From Enterobacter asburiae (lineage in GTDB: Bacteria; Pseudomonadota; Gammaproteobacteria; Enterobacterales; Enterobacteriaceae): a stretch of DNA of 64,000 nt. The stretch is taken from contig NZ_VRKN01000006.1 in NCBI RefSeq assembly GCF_008080435.1, positions 1 through 64,000 of the forward strand, given 5' to 3'. Made by a program: the position numbers and the translations under genes. This document shows positions 55,063 through 61,916 of the stretch, piece after piece (positions within the stretch are counted from its first letter, which is position 1; the number at the start of each line of letters is the position of its first letter). Below the pieces are notes generated by a model. That model was given only the letters and a program-made list of their open reading frames with translations, ran no database searches and was not told the DNA's origin.

Positions 55063-57540
55063 TCATTGACAGTTTACCGTTGTTTTAACGATCCCGGCAC
55101 GGCTGTCAGAGGGCAGATCAATCGTCCCCTGACACTGCTGTTCGCGCCCTTCCCCCCATTGCACACTGAACGTCGTTGCCCCATGAAGTCCAGAAAGATA
55201 GACCTCGCCGTCATCACCCACGATAGCGGTGGTGTTATCCAGCGCAACCACCGCACCAAACGGCACCGCCTTGCCCTGCTGTAGCAACGTGACAAGTGCG
55301 CGTTGCCCGACGCGTGCATCAAACGTGACGGGTATCATCGCCCCTTTGGTTGGCACAAGATCCTGCGTCGCGGCATCAATATCGATATCGTCACGGTCCT
55401 GAGTATTCACCGTGACGGTGTTATGTCGGTAGGCTGTCAGGGAGGGGATAATCGCATTGCCAAAACGATCGGTATAAATGCCTCGCCCGTTCTGTACTTT
55501 GACGTTATCGCCATCCTTGATATGGACAATGGCAAAGGCGTCCCGGACGGGCTGCCCCAGCGTCACGCCATGCTCATGGGCAACAACCGAGCCCTGCGCG
55601 CTATAGTTCCACTGCCGGTTATCGCCACCGTAGCTGTACCCCATCCCTACCTCACCGGAAGACCCACGGTAACGTCCCGATACGCTACCGCCGTAGCCGG
55701 TATCGTGATTGGCATAGGTCTGCTGGAGGTTATAGCTCAGCTTATTGTCCTCCAGCGCGGTACCGCCGAGCCCGACCTGATGCGAGACAAACCCACCGCT
55801 GGCGGTGTTAGCGCTGTAGGTTGCCCAGGCATCAGGCAGCCACTTTGATAACGGAATGTTGACCGTCAACGCCATTTGCCGGTCTGTATCGGCATCCGGC
55901 GTGCGGGTCAGGTTGTAGCTTATTGACCAGGTGATATCGCGCCAGCTGGAGCTCAACCCGGCGCTGACGCTACGCTCATGGCCGTCCATATCCCAGTAAT
56001 CCTGTTGATAGCCATTGAGATAAGCCGAGCCCCAGTCTGAAATACGCTGGGAAAGGTTTAACTGCATGCGGCTACGGCGGTTGTTGGTTCTGCGGTAGGT
56101 ATAAATGCCGTCATCGATCTCGCTGTCACGCTGATCGATAGCTTCCTGAAAGGTATAAAACCCCGAGGTGGAATAGCGGTAGCTGGCAAGCGTGACGGTT
56201 GTACCCGTGTCGGGAATATCTTTGGAGTACTGAGCCCGCCATGATAAACCGCTGGCATCGTCACGCCCGTCATCAAACGCGGTACGAGCGGCCGTGAGGT
56301 CGACAGATGCGGAGCCAAAGCGCCCCAGGTCAGCACCAAGCCCCAGCAGCAGCGCATGATACAGTGACGCCCCCAGTGCGCCGGTATAGGCCGTGACGCC
56401 GTAAGGCAGACCATAGATAGCCGTACCTTGTGCAAAGGTGGGTTCATCTTCACCTTCGTTGCCGCGATAGCGCCCTGCTGCCAGCGAATACTTAAAACCG
56501 CCTTCTCGCTGTAACACCGGCACCGACGCACTGGCCTGTATGAAGCTGTGCTCGCTGCCATCCGCCTCTTCGACGGTCACTTCCAGATCGGCTCCGGATG
56601 TCACCTGGCTTAAATCGCGGATCTCAAAAGGCCCCGGCGAGACGTTTGTTTGATAGATGGTGTAGCCATTTTGCTTGATGGTAACTTTCGCGTCGCTATT
56701 AGCAATACCCCGCACAACAGGCGCAAAACCTTGCTGGCTAACTGGCAGCATAGCGGTGTCCGTTTCCAGCTTCACGCCGGTCATCTGGACGCTGTCAAAA
56801 AGCTCGCCATTGGTATACGTCTGGCCCATCTCAAGCTGGCTTTTCAACGTTTTGATGTCACGTTGTAAAGTACTGGCGATGGTCTCCCAGCCGGAAGCGT
56901 CGCTCCAGGTGCTGTTATTCCGCAGTCGCCACGCCCCAAGATTCATCCCCGACTCCAGACCCAGCCAGGTTGAAGAGGTTTTGCCCGAGCTATAGTGCTG
57001 CTGAGAGCCGCTGAGCTGATAGCTTGTCCAGGCGGCAGGCGCGCCGTCATCCCAGAATTTCGGGTTAATCGCCCCGGCGGCGGCGTGATCGCGATAGATC
57101 TGCGGAATGACCAGCTTCAGGGTCTGGTTATCCTGATCGTAATCGTAGCGCGCATTTTCAATGAAATGAGAGATGTCCCGAACGTAAGCCTCGTCATCCA
57201 GCGCCTTTAAATCCGGGATCGCGTCCACTTTCACGCCGTATTCACGCAGGTCCGCTTTGGTCAGCTCCGGCAGCAGATGCTGTTTATCATCAGAAAGCAC
57301 ATAGGTGAGCGTACGTGTATCCAGAACGTCCCGATCCCACATTATCGTCGTGGGGTAGCTTCCAGCAAGTAACCCGTTGTCATTGATAAAGTTTTTTAGC
57401 GTAGAGGTATTTTCGAGAGGGGTATCCAGTTCAAGGATCTGCAGGTTGAATTCGTCATCCGCGCTTACAGGCTGGATCGCGGCGAGCAGCGCCAGCGCGA
57501 TCCCGGACAGTACCTGTTTGTGAAGTAAAGATGACGACAT
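55063..57540 (-). CDS. Fimbrial outer-membrane usher (PapC/FimD family)
   Basis: Forms the outer-membrane pore that takes chaperone-subunit complexes and polymerises the fibre. The 825-residue precursor has a signal peptide (cleavage after VSA near residue 27) and an N-terminal chaperone-binding domain (FNLQILEL, about 28-150). The 24-strand barrel has the plug in the GFAPVVRGIANSDAKVTIKQNGY region (about 270-350), followed by two C-terminal domains with the final cysteine pair (EQQCQG, TVNCQ). It is complete and uninterrupted. It lies between the chaperone (20 nt) and the adhesin gene (13 nt). Confidence 0.93.
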   Translation of the reverse strand: MSSSLLHKQVLSGIALALLAAIQPVSADDEFNLQILELDTPLENTSTLKNFINDNGLLAGSYPTTIMWDRDVLDTRTLTYVLSDDKQHLLPELTKADLREYGVKVDAIPDLKALDDEAYVRDISHFIENARYDYDQDNQTLKLVIPQIYRDHAAAGAINPKFWDDGAPAAWTSYQLSGSQQHYSSGKTSSTWLGLESGMNLGAWRLRNNSTWSDASGWETIASTLQRDIKTLKSQLEMGQTYTNGELFDSVQMTGVKLETDTAMLPVSQQGFAPVVRGIANSDAKVTIKQNGYTIYQTNVSPGPFEIRDLSQVTSGADLEVTVEEADGSEHSFIQASASVPVLQREGGFKYSLAAGRYRGNEGEDEPTFAQGTAIYGLPYGVTAYTGALGASLYHALLLGLGADLGRFGSASVDLTAARTAFDDGRDDASGLSWRAQYSKDIPDTGTTVTLASYRYSTSGFYTFQEAIDQRDSEIDDGIYTYRRTNNRRSRMQLNLSQRISDWGSAYLNGYQQDYWDMDGHERSVSAGLSSSWRDITWSISYNLTRTPDADTDRQMALTVNIPLSKWLPDAWATYSANTASGGFVSHQVGLGGTALEDNKLSYNLQQTYANHDTGYGGSVSGRYRGSSGEVGMGYSYGGDNRQWNYSAQGSVVAHEHGVTLGQPVRDAFAIVHIKDGDNVKVQNGRGIYTDRFGNAIIPSLTAYRHNTVTVNTQDRDDIDIDAATQDLVPTKGAMIPVTFDARVGQRALVTLLQQGKAVPFGAVVALDNTTAIVGDDGEVYLSGLHGATTFSVQWGEGREQQCQGTIDLPSDSRAGIVKTTVNCQ

Positions 57541-57560
57541 AACATACCAACATGATCGAT

Positions 57561-58274
57561 TTAAAGAGCCTGCTTGCGTTGAGGAGTCTGGGCGCCGAAA
57601 TCATTGATAGCCGTCCAGGTAACCGCGCCATTTGCCGCTTTTGGTATCGTGAAACTCTGCCTGCTAAACGGTGCAACCATCATTGAAATGGCGCCCGGCA
57701 TGGTTTTGGTCTCTTTCACCGGTACACTTTTCCCGCCAACGGCCAGTTCGCCAAAGGAGACGTAAAAAGGCGTGGGGTTGTTTGCGACGAGCGTGTCACC
57801 CTGACGATGGAACGTGATTTTTTCATAGGCCCCCAGGGCATCAGCTTCCTTCAGCTGCGCGGGACGCCAGAAAAGCTTCAGGCGCGTTTTCATTGCGAAC
57901 TGCAGGGTATTCTTCTCTTTCAGATCGGGAGACAATGCAGAAACGGATTTCACATTCGCCAGAAACAGAGATTCGCGATCGGCCGGCAGACTATTTTTAT
58001 CGCCGGTAAAAATAACGTGTAACAGCGTCTGACGATTTTCCTGCAACTTATAGACAGGCGGCGTAATAATAAAGGGTGCTTTTGCATCATTGGGATAACT
58101 CACCCAGTTTTGCACCAGATAACGCGTATGAGGATCTTTATTTTTAAGTGCTATTTGTACTTCAGATTTATTCGATGGATAAATAATTCGCGTACCACCG
58201 AGAACAATGCTTGCCTGCACTGAACAGCAAGAAATAATTAAACAACCACATAACAATTTAAATAACGTCTTCAT
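57561..58274 (-). CDS. Periplasmic fimbrial chaperone (PapD-like, FGS type)
   Basis: Folds pilus subunits by donor-strand complementation and hands them to the usher. The 237-residue precursor begins MKTLFKLLCGCLIISCCSVQA (signal peptide). It has the conserved arginine in GGTRIIYPSNKSEV and the lysine of RLKLFWRP that anchor the subunit carboxylate. The F1-G1 loop is short, the FGS class typical of rigid pili. I chose the ATG at 58274; the frame is open to an ATG at 58313, four bases after the pilin stop, but that adds 13 residues before the signal peptide. Confidence 0.92.
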   Translation of the reverse strand: MKTLFKLLCGCLIISCCSVQASIVLGGTRIIYPSNKSEVQIALKNKDPHTRYLVQNWVSYPNDAKAPFIITPPVYKLQENRQTLLHVIFTGDKNSLPADRESLFLANVKSVSALSPDLKEKNTLQFAMKTRLKLFWRPAQLKEADALGAYEKITFHRQGDTLVANNPTPFYVSFGELAVGGKSVPVKETKTMPGAISMMVAPFSRQSFTIPKAANGAVTWTAINDFGAQTPQRKQAL

Positions 58275-58316
58275 ACAGCGTTCCAGAAGGCAGCCGTTCA
58301 GGCTGCCAGTCATTGT

Positions 58317-58889
58317 TTAGCGATAGACAACCTCAAATGTGGCTGAGGAGGAGTAATGCCCCGCGGTTGGCGCGGTATCCCCCACCTGAATCACTTTCGC
58401 GGTGTAGTTAAAGACAGAAGCCTCTGCGCCGGTCGCATCGTTAGCCACGTCGGTACCCGCATCCGGTACTGAACCGTCGAAGACCACATCACCTTTGGCA
58501 CCGTTATCATTGCTGACAATAATGCCAACGTTAGTGGCGTTGCCTGCGCCGGAGAGATCGTTCTTCAAACGCTTGTACGCAGCGTCTGTTGTTGTGCCAC
58601 TGAACTTGAGGTTCAGGTTGGCGACCAGCGGGTCACATTTTTTCACTTCAATCTTAAAGGCTTTAGACGTCCCGACCTGACCATCGATGCCAAAATCTGA
58701 AGGATAGGTATCTGCGAATGTGACGGTGGATGTATTGGTCCCCGTGCCATCAACATTGATCTCGCATGTATCCGCCACAATTTTTCCGGCGAAATTTACC
58801 GTACCTGAATCATTCGCCGCAAAGACCGGCAGCGACAAAGACGCCATAATGCTTCCGGCCAATAAAGAAGAAACAATCAACTTATTCAT
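58317..58889 (-). CDS. Major fimbrial subunit (type 1-like pilin)
   Basis: First gene of the operon and probably the shaft pilin. The 190-residue precursor has a signal peptide (cleavage after A24), the two pilin cysteines C42 and C85, an N-terminal donor-strand extension (about 25-38) and the C-terminal beta-strand with penultimate tyrosine (SATFEVVYR). The ATG at 58889 has an AAGGA ribosome site seven bases upstream; a longer frame to 58925 has no signal-peptide support. Abundant Thr/Asp/Gly content is normal for FimA-like shafts. Confidence 0.92.
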   Translation of the reverse strand: MNKLIVSSLLAGSIMASLSLPVFAANDSGTVNFAGKIVADTCEINVDGTGTNTSTVTFADTYPSDFGIDGQVGTSKAFKIEVKKCDPLVANLNLKFSGTTTDAAYKRLKNDLSGAGNATNVGIIVSNDNGAKGDVVFDGSVPDAGTDVANDATGAEASVFNYTAKVIQVGDTAPTAGHYSSSATFEVVYR

Positions 58890-59180
58890 ACTAATATCCT
58901 TATATTTGATGATTGAGGCATCCATTCGCGCTAAAAATATTTTGCGTTAGAATGTTATCCAACATGTTACGCCACTCACTCGATAGTAATATTCTTTGAG
59001 TCAGTGAATTTCTTGAGGCGATTACATCAGATTATTCTTCATTGTGTCCAGAGTGGATAATATTGCGTGACATGCAACTCACTCCAACCACATGTTTTAA
59101 ATGAAAAATAGATAAACTTAGAAATTCTAAATTTGACATTTAATTTTTTTAAATAATTTCAAAGTGTAAAGCATAAAAAA
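58890..59180 (-). promoter_or_regulatory. AT-rich control region of the fimbrial operon
   Basis: About 290 bases without a gene and visibly more AT-rich than its surroundings. A plausible pilin promoter is TTGGAT (58957-58962), 17-bp spacer, TATTTT (58934-58939). Further upstream are two inverted repeats, TTAGAA-A-TTCTAA (59118-59130) and ATTTAA-TTTTT-TTAAAT (59138-59154). No fim-type recombinase gene is in the window, and I see no long flanking inverted repeats of a phase switch. H-NS silencing is a reasonable guess from composition. Confidence 0.5.
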
Positions 59181-59209
59181 AGCCGCTTTATATTAAAGCG
59201 GCTTTTTAT
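59173..59209. terminator. Terminator between mrcB and the fimbrial operon
   Basis: AAAAAAAGCCGCTTTA, loop TATT, AAAGCGGCTTTTTATT. T runs on both strands; it serves mrcB reading leftward, just after its stop, and isolates the fimbrial operon from mrcB transcripts. Confidence 0.9.
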
Positions 59210-59221
59210 TCAGGAAACTAA

Positions 59222-61747
59222 TCAGTTTCCGCCAAACATGTCCTTAATCCAGCCGGCTACGCCATCGCTGTCTTTCTTCTCATTCTGCTGCTGCGGCTGT
59301 TGCTGCTGTTGCTGCTGCGGCTGAGAAGACTGGTCGAACGGGTTGCCCGTCGGCTGTTCAGGCTGGCTTTGCTGACACAGCGCGTCCGGGTTGGCCGTCC
59401 AGACCGGTAGGGTACGCATTCCACCGCCACAGACAAAGTTACCGGAACTGTCCACGCCCATATCCACGATATCTTCCGGCGCGACAAGGTTCAGGGGGAC
59501 CGGTGACTGATTTGCCAGATAGCGCTGGTAAATCGACATCGCCCCGCTCGCCCCGTACAGTTTGGTCGGCTGGTTGTTGTCGCGGCCTACCCAGGTGATC
59601 ACCACTTCACGGCCATCAATACCGGCAAACCAGGTATCAACGTTGTTGTTGGTGGTACCGGTTTTACCCGCCAGATGCAGACCCGGATACTTCGCACCCA
59701 GTTGACGCCCGGTACCGCGCTGCACAACCTGCTGCATCGTCCACAGTGTCATATAGGCAGCCTGAGCAGGAACGGCACGCTCCGCCTGCGGGAAGCTCTG
59801 ATACAGCACGGAGCCATCTTCGGCAATCACCGAACGCAGGGCAGACAGCGGTGCGCGGTTGCCCCCGCTGGCAATGGTCTGGAATGCCTGGGCCACTTCG
59901 ATCGGCGTCAGGTTAAGCGCACCCAGGATCATCGCCGGTACCGGATGCAGCTGATCTTTCGGTACACCCAGCTTCTGCCAGGTATCGGTAATGGCTGGCA
60001 GACCCAGCGACATGCCCAGGTTCACCGTTGGCACGTTCATTGAACGGGTTAACGCATCCACCAGCATGACCTGACCGCTGAACTGTTTATCATCGTTCTG
60101 CGGCGACCAGACCTGGCCGTTAGGCTGGCGCAGGGAGATCGGCGCATCCGCAATCCAGGTATTCAGGCGATACTGATTTGGCTGACTCAGGGCAGTAAGG
60201 TAAGTTGCAGGTTTTGCCAGGGAGCCGATTGAGCGACGCGCCTGCATGGCACGGTTGTAGCCCGCGAACTGCGGCTCGGCACCGCCCACCATTGCACGAA
60301 CTTCGCCGGAGTTACGGTCAACCACCACCATCGCGGTTTCCAGGTCGCTCAGCTTGCGCTGTTTTTTCAGCACCGGAATGCCTTCCACCGCCGCTTTTTC
60401 TGCCGCATCCTGCGCCACGGAGTCAAAGGTGGTGAAAATCTTCACGCCGGAGAGATCTTTGACCTTATCACCGAGCTTGCTTTGTAGCTCCTGACGCACC
60501 AGCTGCATAAACGCAGGCTGAGGCGAAATCACGCCACCGCGCGGCTGAACGCCGAGAGGACGTGCGCTCAGCATGTCGTAAAGCTCCTGGTCAATCACCT
60601 GCTGTTGTTGCAGCAGACGCAGTACCAGGTTACGACGCTCCAGGGCCAGCTTCGGGTTACGCCACGGGTTATAAATGGACGCCCCTTTCACCATGCCCAC
60701 CAGCAGCGCCTGCTGGTCCAGGCTCAGCTCTTCCACCGGACGACCAAAGTAGTACAGACTCGCCAGCGGGAAGCCGCGGATTTCGTTATCGCCGCTCTGA
60801 CCGAGGTACACCTCGTTCATGTACAGCTCAAGGATACGATCCTTGCTGTAGCGCGCATCCATCAGCACGGCCATGTAGGCTTCGTTCGCTTTACGCCAGT
60901 AAGAGCGTTCGCTGGAGAGGAACAGGTTCTTCACCAGCTGCTGAGTCAGCGTACTCGCCCCCTGCACGGTACGACCGGCAGTCAGGTTAGCCAGTACCGC
61001 ACGACCAATCGAGTAGAGGCTGATGCCATCGTGCTCATAGAAGTGACGGTCTTCGGTTGCCAGCAGGGTATCGACCAGCAGATCCGGGAAGCCGTTACGC
61101 GCCACGAACAGACGCTGCTCGCCGTTTGCCGACGAAAGCATGGTGATCAGACGCGGATCGAGACGGAAGAAACCGAACTGACGGTTGTTATCCATGTTCT
61201 CGATGGTATCCAGACGATCGCCGTCAAAGGTCAGACGCGCGCGCACCTGCCCCTCTTTGCTGTCCGGGAAATCAAACGGACGACGGATCATCTCAATGCT
61301 GTTCGCCTGCACGGTAAATTCGCCAGGCCGCGTCATTTTTGACACCTGACGATACTGGGTGGCTTCCAGCAGTTTAACCATCTCATTCTTTGTGACGGAC
61401 ATATCTGGCTCAAGGTTCACCATACGACCATACACTGCCGCAGGTAGCTGCCAGACTTTACCGTCGATACGGCTGCGGATCTTCTGATCCAGATACACAC
61501 CGTAAATCGCCATCAGCACAACAAAAACAATAAACAGCTTCAGCAGCAGCCAGAACCAGCCGCGCTTGCCCCGAGGCTTACGCCCTTTGCCTTTTCCATT
61601 ACGCGGCATCGGTTCTTCATCCTCATAATCGTCTTCATAGTCATCGTCATAGTCCTCATCTCTGAGGCGACGACGGCTTATCTTTTCTTTCGCCGGACGC
61701 GTTGGTTTTCCCTTACGTCCTATTGGCTCGCGGTCATTCCCCGCCAT
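59222..61747 (-). CDS. mrcB: Penicillin-binding protein 1B
   Basis: Bifunctional peptidoglycan glycosyltransferase/transpeptidase of the inner membrane. The 841-residue protein has an acidic/basic cytoplasmic tail (1 to about 60), one membrane helix (about 64-87) and the UB2H domain that binds LpoB. The GT51 domain follows with the catalytic glutamate in [14 protein letters not shown], then the transpeptidase with SIGSLAKP (active serine) and KTGTTNNN. The end is rich in glutamine. The start [10 protein letters not shown] at 61747 matches E. coli; an upstream ATG adds five residues. Confidence 0.97.
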   Translation of the reverse strand: MAGNDREPIGRKGKPTRPAKEKISRRRLRDEDYDDDYEDDYEDEEPMPRNGKGKGRKPRGKRGWFWLLLKLFIVFVVLMAIYGVYLDQKIRSRIDGKVWQLPAAVYGRMVNLEPDMSVTKNEMVKLLEATQYRQVSKMTRPGEFTVQANSIEMIRRPFDFPDSKEGQVRARLTFDGDRLDTIENMDNNRQFGFFRLDPRLITMLSSANGEQRLFVARNGFPDLLVDTLLATEDRHFYEHDGISLYSIGRAVLANLTAGRTVQGASTLTQQLVKNLFLSSERSYWRKANEAYMAVLMDARYSKDRILELYMNEVYLGQSGDNEIRGFPLASLYYFGRPVEELSLDQQALLVGMVKGASIYNPWRNPKLALERRNLVLRLLQQQQVIDQELYDMLSARPLGVQPRGGVISPQPAFMQLVRQELQSKLGDKVKDLSGVKIFTTFDSVAQDAAEKAAVEGIPVLKKQRKLSDLETAMVVVDRNSGEVRAMVGGAEPQFAGYNRAMQARRSIGSLAKPATYLTALSQPNQYRLNTWIADAPISLRQPNGQVWSPQNDDKQFSGQVMLVDALTRSMNVPTVNLGMSLGLPAITDTWQKLGVPKDQLHPVPAMILGALNLTPIEVAQAFQTIASGGNRAPLSALRSVIAEDGSVLYQSFPQAERAVPAQAAYMTLWTMQQVVQRGTGRQLGAKYPGLHLAGKTGTTNNNVDTWFAGIDGREVVITWVGRDNNQPTKLYGASGAMSIYQRYLANQSPVPLNLVAPEDIVDMGVDSSGNFVCGGGMRTLPVWTANPDALCQQSQPEQPTGNPFDQSSQPQQQQQQQPQQQNEKKDSDGVAGWIKDMFGGN
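59285..59322 (-). repeat. Glutamine-codon repeat in the 3' end of mrcB
   Basis: A run of CAG/CAA codons encoding about 13 glutamines broken by single prolines ([13 protein letters not shown]) near the C terminus of PBP1B. It lies beyond the catalytic domains, and its length likely varies between strains by slippage. Confidence 0.7.
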
Positions 61748-61790
61748 GCTTTTTCTCCGCAACTTTCAGGCGCAAAGGCCAGATTTTCTT

Positions 61791-61814
61791 TTCTTTCACA
61801 GGCCTGTGAAAGAA
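61791..61814. repeat. Perfect 24-bp palindrome upstream of mrcB
   Basis: TTCTTTCACAGG directly joined to its reverse complement, with no spacer. Imperfect pairing extends outward to about 61782-61820. It lies 44 bases upstream of the mrcB ATG, between the gene and repeat copy 4. Confidence 0.8.
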
Positions 61815-61835
61815 GAAATCTCTCAAAATTTGTTT

Positions 61836-61884
61836 TCTCCCTCTCCCTGTGGGAGAGGGCTGGGGTGAGGGCATCAGGCCGCAC
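61836..61884 (+). repeat. Dispersed palindromic intergenic repeat, copy 4
   Basis: CCCTCTCCCTGTGGGAGAGGG core with the tail GGGGTGAGGGCATCAGGCCGCAC. It is located between hrpB and mrcB, both leftward. Unlike copies 1-3 it is not between convergent genes and has no adjacent AAAACGG-type terminator. Confidence 0.85.
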
Positions 61885-61916
61885 TTTTCTGGCCGCACTC
61901 CCCTCTTTCACCTAAC

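Noticed and set aside
58890..59180. Invertible fim-type switch
   Set aside because: No recombinase gene in the window and no pair of flanking inverted repeats with the usual separation; the repeats seen are short and close together.
61720..61911. 63-residue frame in the hrpB-mrcB gap
   Set aside because: It is a translation of repeat copy 4 and the palindrome (contains ALTPALSHRERE), not a gene.
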